In this document: positions 13,892 to 26,700 of the stretch, piece after piece
How the letters are laid out: each line of letters starts with the position of its first letter
How positions within the stretch are numbered: the stretch's first letter is position 1
Assembly (NCBI RefSeq): GCF_031755915.1
Contig: NC_083379.1
Span: forward strand, 11,889,501 to 11,953,500
DNA from: Ziziphus jujuba
Taxonomy: Eukaryota; Streptophyta; Magnoliopsida; Rosales; Rhamnaceae
Direction: 5' to 3'
DNA length: 64,000 nt
Notes under the pieces: model-generated
Told to the model about the DNA's origin: nothing
The model's input: only the letters and a program-made list of their open reading frames with translations
The model's database searches: none
Translations under genes and position numbers: made by a program

Positions 13892-13905
13892 GAGCTCTGA
13901 TACCA
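13892..13905 (-). other. Primer binding site for initiator Met tRNA
   Basis: The minus strand reads TGGTATCAGAGCTC two bases after the end of the 5' LTR. TGGTATCAGAGC is the standard complement of the 3' end of plant initiator methionine tRNA. This fixes the strand of the element. Confidence 0.88.
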
Positions 13906-13907
13906 AC

Positions 13908-16900
13908 TATCAGGACCTGTCCAAAATTCCTCACTGGAACCCTAGACAAGTCTTGATCCCAGGGAAACCCTACAGGACCATTCAATGGAAAATCCGGCAG
14001 AATCTCCCCTAAGGGTTGGACTACCACAATTTTCCTGCACTGAAAATACACTTCTAGAAACATCCCCTTATTCCTCCCACATTACTACAATTTAATCCAC
14101 AACTTTCAGCACTTCGATAAAATAAACAGGAAATTCATGTAGTATTAATACAATAGGTCTAGTAAATGTACAGAGCATCAAAGTTACAGATGAGTGTGAA
14201 AGTTATACAACATAAAATAGGAAACAATAATACAATAGAATACAAGGAAGCATAACTCTTTGAAACTCAACAGCAACAAACGTCGAGCTTGATTCTGATG
14301 TTGTCTACCAGCCCGAATCTAAGGGAACGGAATTTAAAAACGTGAGATGCTAATCATCTCAGTGAGTGACCCTATCTACTGTAAAATTATAATAGTAACG
14401 AAAATTATAGCATATTTGAATAATTAACAATAAATGAGCAAATAAATAATAATTATTTGAAAATAATAATTTCTCTCAAAACCCTCACAGTTCACTTGGT
14501 TGGAAAAGTTTCCCTTTTAAAACATTTCACAAAACCCAGCAATTATATTTCCCCAAAATCAAGGTAGCCAATAAATAATTAATTAAATAATAACTAAATG
14601 GAATATCAACATTTAAAATACAAAATCATGCAAATAATAATATAGAGCACCACAATTTATATGAAAATGTTTAATCAATAATTACCAATAAAATGCAACA
14701 ATTTGTGGAACCCAATGCACTCAGAAAAATAATCTGGAATAAAGTAAATTTTGAATAACAATTAATAAATCATATAGAAAAATACCACAAAATCATTTGT
14801 TTGAAATAAACGGTAAAACTTAAATAAATTAACAATTTTACTTGAATAGTATTTCCAAATAATAAGCTTGAAAATTCAAATCGAAAAATAGCCTGACGCA
14901 CCACACTATATACCAGTGATGCCCTATGGTACTCAGTGTCCCGAGCACCCTCAGGCGGGGGTTAAAGAGAGAACCGGCATACGGTCGCTTCGGCGTCCCG
15001 ACAGCACCGCTGCTAAAACCTGTCATCTCGGTCTAGGAGGAGGGCGGTCATGTGTACTATACTAAACCGGCCTGCCCTCAAGTCCGTAGGTAATTCACGG
15101 GAGACTGTCACCCCGGCCTAGGAGGAGGGCGGTTATGTGCATTATACTAAACCACCCTGCCCTCAGGTCCATAGGTCTCTCACGGGAGACTAAAACCTGC
15201 GCGCTAATCACAATCTCATGTACAGTACAGAACACCGGTACTGCATAAGTGCGTCCAAAATAATTAAAATAAAATAAATACCAATAGCTCATTTTTCTTA
15301 TTACCAAACTTTTTCGAAATTCACCGTGGGAGATATAAAAATCTCCAAACCCACATTTCTTGCATTGCTCACCATAAATCATCAATATAGAAAAGAAATA
15401 TGGTTTACTCAAAACCATGAAATCAACCACCTCGCATTATAAATGCATAATTACATTTTTAAAACATACAGTACCATCATACCAATATTTTTCTTCAAAT
15501 CCTTTAAATCAATTTTTTCCTCCAAAATAATATATAAGTCTCACAAAAAATATTTAAATATATTTTCTCTTCATAAGCCCTTGATTGTACATGAAACTTC
15601 TCGGTAAAAATAATAATAGTAATAATCCAGAATTTAAATCGTAAATTTTTTGAATTTCTCCAATATTCAATCATGGCATCAAAATATATATATGTATGCA
15701 TATAACCAAACGTCGGAAATTTGACATTATAAAATAAATATCCAATTTTTATAAAATTCCAACCACATATATATATTTTTCAAATATTCAAATATCACCA
15801 AATAAATATAAATCATCACCCGAAAATAGGTGGATCACTCACCTGGAGCACGCAATTAACCTAAGATCCTCCATGGAATCAATTCCACAACGCACACGTG
15901 CTCCTAGAACAACAATTCACACATAGTCAAATAAAATAATATTTTATTCGGATAAATAATACCCAGTACCCGGGGGGTTAAACACAAACATTAACCAAAA
16001 TTGACGAGTAATATACCGAAACGAAGCTTATGGAATGAGGATCGCATTACCGGCCTCCATTGACCCCAATTCCACCAGTGGTGGCCGAAATTTGCCTAGG
16101 AAGTACCGGTCGAATTTCATATCCTCATAACTCTCGAAACACTTCGAATTTAAACAATTGGAGACCATATTTGAACTCAGAGGACCCAAAATAGGGGGAA
16201 AGGGGTGGAAGACCGGATTGGGTTGGCCGAAAACGGCGAGAATAACGGGAAAAACTTAACCCGCCGCCGCCGACTTCACCGGCCCAATCTGGGCGCGTCC
16301 GGCGGCGTCTGGCTGGGAAATTTGGAGGTCGGCATTGCCAGCAAACGAGCTTCTTCCCTGGCCAGCGCATGTGACCGTCCGGTGGCCGGAATTTAAAAAA
16401 ACGGCAAGAACCCGAGAGGGAGAAAGGAAGGGAAAGGAAGAAGAAGGAGGAAGAAGAAGAAGAAAGAAGAAAGGGCTCGTGGCCCTTTTTTCCCATGTGG
16501 GGGAAAGGAGAAAAAAGAAAAAAAGAAAGAAAAAGAAATAAAAAGAAATAAAATAAAATAATTAAATAATATTATTATATAAAATAACAATAATAAAATA
16601 ATATGGTATTAAATATGGTTGACATGTGGCATCTCACCATGGTGACACATGGTCATATTTATTAAGTCACACGTGGCAAATTGTTACACGTTTAAAAATA
16701 ATATTAAAATAATATAGTATTTGAAAAACTTTACAGGTCCATCACTTTTAAACTACATGTACAAATCGGACGTGCTGCTAGTCTACGGACTCATATCCAC
16801 GAGTACTTCACAACCATGTATGAGTCAAAGCTCAATTTTGCATGAATAAAAAGTCAACTCCGGCATCCCTTGGACAGTTTGACCTCAAATTGTTTTGCTG

Positions 16901-17116
16901 ATATCTTTCAAACCGTAGCTCCGTTTTCAACGTGCTACTAGTCTACAAACTCGTGCCAACGTGTACTTCGTAATGGTACCTCAGTCAATCTAGAATTCCA
17001 TCCGAGTCAAAAAGTCAATTTTTGACCCATTCGATCAACGGTCAAAGTCAACTATCAACGGTCAACCTCGGTGAAAGTTGGAAAATTTCCGTTGTACTTT
17101 GGGACGGTGTGTTACA
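13908..17116 (-). repeat. 5' LTR of the inner retrotransposon
   Basis: On the minus strand it begins TGTAACACACCGTCCC at 17116 and ends at 13908, where the terminal CA has become TA. It is collinear with 7930-11169 throughout. It includes a GC-rich stretch (about 16250-16480), a purine-rich run (about 16415-16550), and an 83-85 bp internal direct duplication (about 15025-15190) marked by ggaggagggcgg. Confidence 0.9.
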
Positions 17117-18971
17117 GTTTAAGCAGCGGCACTGTCGGGACGTCGAAGTGACCGTATGCAAGTTTCTCTCTTTAATTTCCCGCCAGATGGTGCTCGGGAC
17201 GCTGAGTATCATAGGACATCACTGGTATATAGTGTGGTGCGTCAAGTATTATTTTTCTGATATAAATTTCAAATCCTAAAGTTTTAAAGTATTATTTAAA
17301 TTAGAATGTATTTAATGTTGTTTTTATTATTTATTTTAATTGGAGATTTTAATACATATTTTATGGAATTTTATTATTTTTTAATTACCTATTTATATTA
17401 ATGTTTTAACAATGCATTTTATCTTGATTTTACTATTTATATTGATTTGATGATTTTAAAGAGATCTTACTATGTTTTTGCCATTTATTTTAAATGGAGG
17501 TTTTAATTTGGTTTAATTATTCCTTTGTTTAATTTTTTAATTAATTAATTCATTATAATTATTTTAATTATATCCTGAATTGTCTTAATGTAAGTTTCAT
17601 TAATATTTTTGCATTATTTGTTTATGACATTATCAATCATTTAGTAATTGTTGCAAAATTATTTTTATTCTATTTCTATTTTATTTTCATTATAAATTTT
17701 GGATCCTTGATCTATTATACTTTATTTGATATTTAGTTGACTAATTGTTTCCTTGATTTTTGGGGCATAAAAGATTGGATTTTGGAAAAATGTTTTAAAA
17801 GGGGAACCTTTCTAACAGAGTGAATGGTGAGAGTTTTGAAAGAAACTATTATTTTCAATTAATTATTATTTATTTACTTATTTATTCTTAATTAATCAAA
17901 TGTGCTATAATTACCGTTACTATTATAATTATACAGTAGATAGGATCACTCATTGAAATGATTAGTATCTCATATTTCTAAATTCCGTTCCCCTAGGTAC
18001 AATGATTGGGAGACGTTGATCGTCCGGGATGAGCCCGACGTCTCAGTTCATTGCCGAAAGTCCAAGAAGCATTTCCTCCCTTTTTCTTCTTCATCTTGTA
18101 TTGCTTCCTTATATGACATTGTATTAATTTCATATTTATTTGTATAATGCTCTATATACTGTATGGGACACATTTTATTAAATACTGTATTAATTCCCTG
18201 TTATTATTTTGGAATGCTGTAAATTTGTGGAATTAAATTGTAGTAATGTGGGAGGAATAAGATGATGTATATAGGAGTGTATTTTCAGTGCAGGAAAATT
18301 GTGGTAAGTCCAATCCTCAGGGGAGGTTCTATCGGACTTTCCATTGGAGGGTCCGGTAGAGTTTCCCTGGTATCAGGGCTTGTCTAGGATTCCGATGAAG
18401 AATTTTAGATAGGCCTTGACAATACAAAATTATTATCTTCTGATGGGTAAATTTGAGACGATACGCGTAAGTTATTATTATGACATTCCATTAAATCATT
18501 TAGCTATAATTGTATAAAATATATTTCCTGTACATATTTATAATATTTATCATTTTATTTTATATACATATTTGTATTTTTGTCCATATTATAATTTATA
18601 TATACTTTGTAATATTTAGAGAACTATTAAATTTATTATGGTAAAAAAATAATGGATAAGTAGAAAGTTAAAGATCAATGATATTCATTAATTTTTTAAT
18701 AAAAAATGTTAAAAAATAAATTTAATAGAAATTTCTACAAAAATTTCATGGAAATTTAGAAAATTTTCATGTAAATTATAGATTTTTTTACAAAATTGTA
18801 AAAGAATTAATGTTGATATTTGACAAAAATTTTAATAGAAAATTTGTAAAAATATCAAAAATTTCGATGGAAATTTTATTCGTTTCCACTTGGTATCTAA
18901 ATTTCTTTTTCACCTCATAGAAAAACCAAAATATCGTGGAAATTTTCAATTTTTGAAACCTTTGTTAAGAT

Positions 18972-20700
18972 TCATGCATCAACAGTAAATAAAGATTTTC
19001 ATCATGTAAAAAGATGCTCTAAAAGCATCTTCAATGGTTTTTTGTTTTTGTTTTTAAAGAGCATAATCTTCAAATTAGAGAGCATATTAGAGAATCTAAC
19101 AAAATAAAGTATGGATTTTTATTCAATTCCAACACTACTTTTTATCATCACTCTTTATTTTCCAAGCCTCGCCTTCTATTTTAACTTCTTAATTTAAATA
19201 GACTGTTGCAATTATAAAACATAGGTGTGATTCATTAAAATAAATAAATGAAAATTTTTGAAAAGCTTGTTAAAGATGCTTTAATAGGTGTGCTGGACTG
19301 TGCTGGACTTTTTAGTTGGTAAAAAGATCGATTAGGCATTAGGCGAGCGAATTTCAACCAAATTTGAACCAGATTTTTTGAACCGAAAAGTTAGCTTTAC
19401 CCCTAGTTATAGTTATTGAAGTGTATTTTATCATTTTTTTTTAAATACTAAAAAATTTCATTGTGTATAAATATACAGTAAATCTCGCATCAAGAAGTTC
19501 TAATGGATTTTCTATGAAGATCTTATTTATTAATTTTTAGATCTTTTTAAAAATTGAGATTTAAAGATGTATTTGGGATTTTATATAAATTTAATGAAAT
19601 ACTAAAATATTAAAATGATAAAGTGAACCCTATCAAAATTCATATAAACTACAAATATTTCTTTAAATTTTAACCATAAAAAAGATATAAAGATTGATAA
19701 ATGGGGATTTGATGAAAAATTCATTACGACATCCTAATGATAGACTCTTAATCAATTGGATCTTTGATATCAATGGAAGGAATCATATAAAGTAAAAGTA
19801 GAGGATACTTAATGCCTTCATAATTTTATATTCAATTTAAATTTGATCATCCGTATATGTTATTTTTGACAGAACAATGAAAAAATTGACTAAAATCAAC
19901 ATTTTCCACTCTGGGTGAATATATCTCTGCGGCCTTTCGAACTCTGGTTGCTTCAATTCACTTCACTTATATAGCGCTTTCCCAATAATCCTGCCCCCCC
20001 AAGCAAAATGGAGTTGCCGAGTGGAAGCATCGCTATTTTTTATTTTGTTGATATAATTAGGATCTATTTAATTTCTACTGTTTATTATTTTATTTAAATT
20101 TGTTTATTATTTTATATTCAATTTCAATTGGATATTTAAATTTGACATAAATTATGTTAAAACCTTTATTAATAAATTTTTTCGTGAGTAGACCTATTTA
20201 AAGAATAGCTTTTATTCAAAAGTTATCTAAATGTTTACAAGGAAATAAAAATTTTGACTTTTCAAGATAGTTTTATAGTTTTTTTTTTTTAAAGGAAAGT
20301 TTTTAAATTTTAAAAAATATATACGTAAGAATATTCTTAGAAAATAATATAATCATTTAAGGAAATTGGGTTCAAATTTTTGAATTTTTGGAAAAGAAAA
20401 AGTACTTTTTTTTTTCAACTTAAAAAGGATCCATGCAAAATGCTAAAATTAGAAAATATTTATCAAATTTATTTGTTGGTAAATAATATAAAAATATTTA
20501 ATTTATTCATTTAAAAATTTATTTATTTATATGTAAATTATATATATAAATATATCAACAAATTATATTTTAACACGTCTTGTTCAATAAATATAAATTA
20601 ATAAATACTAATAAGTAAAGCTTTTTGTTAAAAAAAAAAACAGATAAAATAAATAAATTAATTAAAAAGTCATATTATTTTATTTTAAATATTATGCTAT
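18972..20700. repeat. Type X spacer upstream of copy 1, proximal part
   Basis: After the nested insertion the spacer resumes and runs parallel to 26935-28570 (shared 'catgcatcaacagtaa'-type start, 'tcgattaggcatta', 'gatattcaattggatctttgatatcaatg'-like region, 'agtagacctatttaaagaa'). A probable old MITE lies at about 19019-19290, with ends aaaagcatcttcaatgg and the reverse complement attaaagcatctttaaca; its paralogue is about 26987-27460. No gene is seen. Confidence 0.6.
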
Positions 20701-20960
20701 AATAAGCATGTATATATTGGATCCTTTCTACTCGCAACTGCCCTTCCTCTTCATACGGATATAAATTGTCCACCCACTACTCACACGTGATTCAAATGGG
20801 AAAGCTCCCAAGGACAATAATTGAAAGCAATGATTCACACAATTGATTTTATTTTATTTTTTTGGATAAAAGAATTTTAAATTCACCCAATTGAATTTTT
20901 ACTTTTTTGTCACAACAAAGCTACGTGGTCCTTTTGGCCCCGCACTGCTCAGACACTGTC
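20700..20960 (+). promoter_or_regulatory. Conserved upstream block of copy 1, with G-box
   Basis: A block conserved before all four genes contains gatcctttctact, aactgcc, gatataaattgtccaccc and, in this copy, a perfect CACGTG at 20784-20789. Stronger conservation here than in the distal spacers suggests promoter function, but common ancestry alone could explain it. The block lies about 260-520 bp before the ATG. The transcription start is not determined. Confidence 0.5.
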
Positions 20961-21219
20961 ATTTGTTGATAATGCACTAAACAATTTTTTTTTGGCCTTA
21001 TTATCCAAATAAAATATTCACGATGAATAATAATTATTTAGAAGAAACAAAAAATAAATAAATAAATCGCAGACCCTTATAAGACCACACTCGAAAGCTC
21101 AAACAACCTGCTATCTTAACCCTTAGCCTAAGGTGATAAGGAACTGCATTCCTTTGTATGCAGAAAAAAACAAGAGAGAGAGTAAAGGAGAATAAAAAAA
21201 GAAAAAGAAAAAAAAGAAA

Positions 21220-22374
21220 ATGGGATCTGAAATCCCTTGTTGTAAGCTTCCTTTGATTGATTTGTCGAAACCAGGACTTAATCCTGGCACACCTGAATGG
21301 GACTCGGCGAGAGACCAAGTCAAGCAAGCACTGGAGAAATATGGTTGTTTCGAGGCATTTTTCGACAAGGTTCCTCCGGAAACTCGAAAAGCCATACTTG
21401 ATGCAACGGAGGAGCTTTACGACCTCCCTTCGGAGATCAAACGCAAAAACATTTACGACACACCTTTTCCTGGTTACTTCGGAGACTATCCTTTAACTCC
21501 ACTCTATGAGAGCATGGCCATGGTGGATGCTGTTAAGCTCTCCGACATCGAAAGCTTTATCAACGTCTACTACCCTCAAGGAAACCCAAGCATCTGGTTT
21601 TGCTCTCTTTCCTATAGCTCTCTTGCTCTTTCTTCTTTTTTTTTTTCTTTTTTATCGAAAAGCTTTATTCGATGGTTAATTTTTTTTTTTTTTTTTAATG
21701 TAAGAATATTTGGCAACAATCAACAACTATTTGTTGATAAAAAAATCTTTTTAAAACTGTTTTAAAAAAATTAAAATTTTAAACTTATCTAAAAAGTTTT
21801 TTTTTTTTAACTAATATGGAAATATATTAGGCATTTAATGTATTATTTTATTTATAATCAAATATTTATTAATTTTTTAATAGAAATTTTTTTCTAAAAA
21901 AGTTTATTATACAACATTCTACATATAAAAGTTATATTTTTATCAATTAAATCAAAATGATACTTAGTTAGAGACATTAGCTTCTTAACTCTCTCTTATA
22001 TATTCTTGGGAAAATTTCATTTACACATATTCAATGTTATTAATTTTTTTCATTTAAATTTTATATTTTTGAAAAATCAATTATTTATTTCTTTTTAATT
22101 TTTTCAATTATTATAAATACTAATTCATTAATTTTTATAAATTAATTTTAACAGTTAACAGTTAAAAGGTTAAACTATATTTTTATCATATTATTCAATT
22201 ATAAAATATAAATTTTTAAATTTCTTTTTGATCTTAAAATGTTAAAATTAATTGATAAAAAATACTAAAAACTGTTAAATGAATCTATTTATATATATAT
22301 GTATGCATATAAATAGAATTTATTTTATTATTTTAAGCAATTCAACACACACATATACACACATATATATATAC

Positions 22375-22414
<40 letters not shown>

Positions 22415-23550
22415 TTTGATGATGATTTAAAAAATAAAATTGGCAGCCAAAAGTTGCACCGCTATGCGGTCGAAGGATCAGAATTGGATAAGATGGTGAG
22501 GAGGATGGTTTTGGAGAGCTTGGGAGTAGAGAAATACTTAGATCAACACATAGAAACAGCAAAGTGCCTTCTTAGAGTGATGAAATTCAAAGGGCCTCAC
22601 ACCAAAGACAATAAGAAGCTTGGGCTTGTACCTCACACCGACAAGGAATTTATCACCATTTTGTATCATAATCATGTTAGTGGTCTCGAGGTCCAAATCA
22701 AAGATGGCACATGGATTTCCGTCGAACGTAACTCGCCCGATTCGTTCATTGTCATGTTTGGTGATTCTTTCTATGTGAGTTTCCTTTCACCTCTTCGAAA
22801 TTTTTCTCCATTTCAACACTTTCGTCTTTTCATTTCGAACTCATTAATTACTTTTCACCTTTTCCCTTTCTTTATTTTTGTCTACATTGATGTTGATCAA
22901 TATAAAATCTTATCTTATCTAAAAAATATGATTAATTGGATTTCTTTTTTTTTCTCATCTAAACTTTTAAATGATGTGATATTATACTGTTGGTGAAGTA
23001 CGGAAATTTAAGGGGGGAAAAAAAATTGGAACAGAGGATCTGGATCCTAATGACTATTGTTTACTTGTTAATCTTGTCAGATGAATCATGCATCTTTCAC
23101 CTTTCAATTTGATGCATGATGGGGACTAGACTAACGAAAAACGACAATTGGAAGAACAACCATGAAAGAATTTTTATAATTTGGAACACAAAGTTTTGTG
23201 ACCAAAATATTATATATATATATATATATATATTTGTCATGGTACTAAATACTAACCCAATCAAAATGCAAGTAATATTAAATTGATTTGGGGGAATGCA
23301 GGCCTGGACAAACGGTCGATACCATTCACCGCGCCATCAAGTGATGATGACCGGAGATGAGACAAGGTACACAATAGGAATGTTCTCTCTCCCAAAGGGA
23401 GGTCACATAATAAAAGCCCCAGATGAGTTAGTAGATGAGGAGCACCCTTTGCTGTTTAAGCCCTATGACTTTGAAGAGTTTTCGAAATTCTACCTTACAA
23501 AGGCTGGTAATTCTGCTTATTCTCCTCTCCACGCTTATTGTGGTCTCTGA
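21220..23550 (+). CDS. AOP1-like: AOP1-like 2-oxoglutarate-dependent dioxygenase, copy 1
   Basis: Three exons: 21220-21596, 22447-22774 and 23302-23550. The introns begin GT and end AG (donors ctg|gttttg and tat|gtgagt; acceptors ttggcag| and atgcag|). The 954-bp coding sequence gives 317 aa, a normal length for this family. The N-terminal DIOX_N region covers about residues 8-100 and the 2OG-Fe(II) oxygenase fold about 165-262. The iron ligands are H189 and D191 (HTD) and H247 (HSPRH). The 2-oxoglutarate arginine is R257, in RYT where most relatives have RxS. These enzymes use Fe(II), O2 and 2-oxoglutarate to oxidise small molecules in the cytosol. In Arabidopsis, AOP2 and AOP3 modify glucosinolates; relatives outside that order have mostly unknown substrates, and some are labelled deoxypodophyllotoxin synthase-like. 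The ATG shares its context (aaaATGggatctg) with the other copies. An AATAAA lies at 23680-23685. Family call firm; substrate unknown. Confidence 0.92.
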
Positions 23551-23679
23551 AGAACCCTTTGTTATATGCATATATTCCTATGCCTGCGACTGGTAATATG
23601 TACTGATTTTAAGTTTCTTTGTATTTTTATATGCTGGTTGGGAGCGCTTGGTGCCCCAAAAACTCTACCACCTACTAAG

Positions 23680-23685
23680 AATAAA
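23680..23685 (+). terminator. Polyadenylation signal, copy 1
   Basis: An AATAAA about 130 bp after the stop, in a 3' region conserved in all four copies (ctaagaataaaattgttg). The equivalents are 31223-31228, 39596-39601 and 50558-50563. Confidence 0.6.
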
Positions 23686-23799
23686 ATTGTTGTATTCTAC
23701 TTCAATAATAATATATTGTGTTTAGTAATAAAAAAAGAATAAGAGCTTTTTTAAGCTTTCCGAATAAAAAAAATAAAAAAATATAAAATCTCATTTTGA

Positions 23800-26700
23800 T
23801 CTAAATAATGAGCATTTGATAGTAAACATTTATCTAAATAATGTTTAGGCTACATAAATTTGGTATTCATATTTTAAAAACTACACAGTACTGCTTATGT
23901 GGTGTATTAATTTTCAAAATACGTATTTTAAATATTATCAAAGTGAATATTTATATCTAGAAATTCTATTAGATATTTTAAATTTTTTTTGAAAAATAAT
24001 TTTCTTTTAAAAAATCCAATTTTTTTTTTAAAAAAATAAAAAGTATAATTATAATTAATAGCTATTTTGAATAATACTATTAATTGGAGAACAATTTTGA
24101 ATTGGCTATCAATACATTTAAATATTTATGACATCTAAGTTAATTTTTATACCAAATGGATAGCAATCTAAGTTTTCATTGAAAATGCTCTAAAACCTAT
24201 ACATAATAATGGATCCAATATTCAAGCTACATCATTTGCTTATTAGATATTTCTAAAACTTCTATTTGATTTATTACATATGCTACGTTTTATTATTTAA
24301 TAAATCAAATTGCAGCCTTTCAAAACTTCTATTATTTTTTTGTCGAGTTTCAAAATTGTAGGTTTAAAGAGGAATAGACAATAATGTCAATGTATCATAC
24401 TTTTCAATAATGGTTTTCAAAGATATATTTGTCGTTTTACTATGCCATGTAGGAGAAATAAACTTTACATTTTTTTTTTCTGCAATAAAAATTAACTTTA
24501 GTTGAATGAACCGCTGGGGTGTATATATATATATATATATTATTTTTTCCTTCTTCCAAATTGTTGAGCTATAACTGATATTTTTAAAAGGATGTATTCA
24601 ATTTGAATTTTAAAAAATTTTTATAAACTTTTTTAAGTGATTGACTTTTGCAAGGTTTTGTAATTTTTTATAGACTTTTGTAAAGTTCATGAAATTATGA
24701 AAGATTTTTATAGACTTTATGTTCATAGACTTTACTGAATTTTAATGGAGTTTATAAAATTAGGAAAATATTTATATGAACCTTTATAAACTTAAATTTT
24801 TCAAAAATTCGACAGAATATTTTTCTCATATCAATAAATATTTTCTTAAAAAGTCAAATACATAAATAAATAAATAAATCACTTCATCAAGGAAAATTTA
24901 TTTAAACAACAACTAGCAATACTAGAAATTCATAATGATTTTATAAAATTTTGATGACACATTTGAATTATCTTTATTTTAATATATGAATTTTATTATT
25001 AGGTTATTAAAATTCGATAGGTACTATGAGTGAAATTGTGCCATAACAAGCAAACTAAGACCCAAAAAAAAAAAAAAGTATAAGAAAAAGTTTCCACCCT
25101 ATGCAATTTTCTTTCACATAAGATAGAGAATACAAAAGGGAAAAAAAAAAAAAAAAGGCTGATTAAAATCATCAAAGCCCTATACGTTGGTTAAGGATAA
25201 TAGGGAAAGAAAGGGCTTAAAAAATAATATGTAATTAACTTCAATTAAAATCCTTTAAAAGCATCTTTAAAAGTCCATAAAATTTTTGACGATGAGGGAT
25301 GGAGAAATATTAAAGTAAATATTTCATTTTTTAATTTAAAAGTCTTCAAAAGTCTAGGATTTAAAAAAATCTCTAAAAATAATTATCTTTTTAAATACAT
25401 TTTATTTGATAAATACATTTAGCTTTTATAATTTTTTTTAAAATTTATATTGAATACTTCAAAATTTTTATAGAGTCTTTAAAACTTTACATTAAATACA
25501 TTAAAAATCTTCAAATCCATAAAAAATTTTAAAATTTTTTGAAATCTTATTTGAATACATCCCTTTATAATCTAGAATAGTTATTTGTCAATTATCATAA
25601 ATATCTCAAGAGGTTATAAGGTAATTAAATATGTCACATTGCCTTTTAAACTTAATAAGAAAGTAATAATTTATATGAGAAATATAAAGGAAACAATTAA
25701 TAGCTTGAAGGGTATGTGACATAACGAAACATATTATTAAAAAAAAAAAAAAATGGTGTTTCGTCTCACATAACTGAAACCTCTACCTGCACACCCTTTT
25801 TTAATAAAATTACTAAAATATCCTTGACTTTCTCCCTTCTTTTCCTTTTTAACTTTTATAACATCATTTTTCTTACACTCCAATTGGCAAGGCAGCAAGT
25901 GGATAATGACCACCCACATGACCATAGCTCATGTCTGGTCCACCCATCCCTGGCGGTGTACATATTAGGCTACCGTATAGACAAATTTACAAAATAAATA
26001 AATATATGAATTTACGAAGGGAAATCTCAATCAAAGCAGAAGTTACCCTCATAATTTTTTATATTATAGGAAACAAAGCCCCTATAATTTTTGTAATTTT
26101 AATTTACTGGTTTTTCATAAATCACGTTTGTCCCTAGAACTATGAACCCAGTTGGAGAGAAAGAAAGGACGAATTGGAATTCATTGTGGGAAACAAAAAG
26201 ATATCTTGTTGGTGATCCTCCTTCAGTAGCTGCTTACTCAACCGGATCTATCCAAAAAAAAAAAAAAAAGGAGTAAAAAGTATGAGAAAATAGGTGTCAC
26301 AAAGTTAATTGGTTTTTTGGTAATTTTAAATGAAAAGATCGTGTAAATATGCGGGTAGGATTTATTTGGAGAAATAAATCATTCCTCTGTTTTAATAAAA
26401 TCATAAATGAAATCTAATTTAGGGATTTTAAGACAAATGTAATAGGTAAAACGATTAAGCAAAATTTCATTCCACATGTATTTCCAAGAAGAATGTATGA
26501 GGAGATAGTCATTGTTGTTTCATCATGTCTGATAACAAAGATAGTTCATCTAAGAAGTGCCTCCCTAGGATTGTTCAAAAAGAAATTATAAAACTCGTGT
26601 ATCGACTAAGTATTGAATCCCGAAGAGTTTATCTTATGAGATGAGCTAAATTAATTAAATAAGGAAATCCACTGCTTTCCTTACTCGAGCCTTTGTGGTT

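Larger units (their letters stand above)
7930..17116 (-). mobile_element. Full-length, coding-decayed Ty3/Gypsy LTR retrotransposon
   Basis: The element has two long terminal repeats in the same orientation (13908-17116 and 7930-11169), a tRNA primer site next to one, a polypurine tract next to the other, and an internal part of only about 2.7 kb with relics of reverse transcriptase and integrase. It reads on the minus strand and sits inside a related solo LTR. The flanking five bases (tattt and gttta) do not match, so the target duplication has decayed or the ends are slightly misplaced. Pol is full of stops and gag is not recognisable, so it can move only with help from a related element. 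RT before integrase places it in Ty3/Gypsy. A Tekay/Del-like chromovirus origin is possible but not shown. Confidence 0.88.
5945..18421 (+). mobile_element. Solo LTR (Ty3/Gypsy type), split by an inner retrotransposon
   Basis: The two pieces 5945-7929 and 17117-18421 together form one LTR of about 3.3 kb. It begins TGTAACATCCCGTCCC and ends TTGACA, and is flanked by a perfect 5-bp duplication ATACA at 5940-5944 and 18422-18426. It is related to the LTRs of the inner element but lies on the opposite strand; for example, 17117-17260 matches the reverse complement of about 8870-9020. No internal region or second LTR is present, so it is a solo LTR left by LTR-LTR recombination. ORFs in its GC-richer part (6293-6745) have no recognisable product. 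Confidence 0.85.
5348..18963. mobile_element. DNA element with 8-bp target duplication, hosting nested LTR elements
   Basis: GTTAAGAT stands at 5340-5347 and again at 18964-18971. The spacer upstream of copy 2 has a single diverged GTTTAGGT between the same flanks (ggctcatg... and tcgtgcatcaac, about 26920-26945). That is an empty site. The ends are inverted: caaggtttaaaaaat on the left, and the reverse complement of the right end reads aaaggtttcaaaaatt. Without the nested retroelements it is about 1.1 kb (5348-5944 plus 18427-18963), AT-rich and without coding sequence. An 8-bp duplication fits a non-autonomous hAT-type element, but the superfamily is inferred from this alone. Confidence 0.7.

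Noticed and set aside
7925..17121. Perfect 5-bp target duplication of the inner retrotransposon
   Set aside because: The flanks read tattt and gttta, so no clean duplication can be claimed although the outer LTR clearly resumes at 17117.
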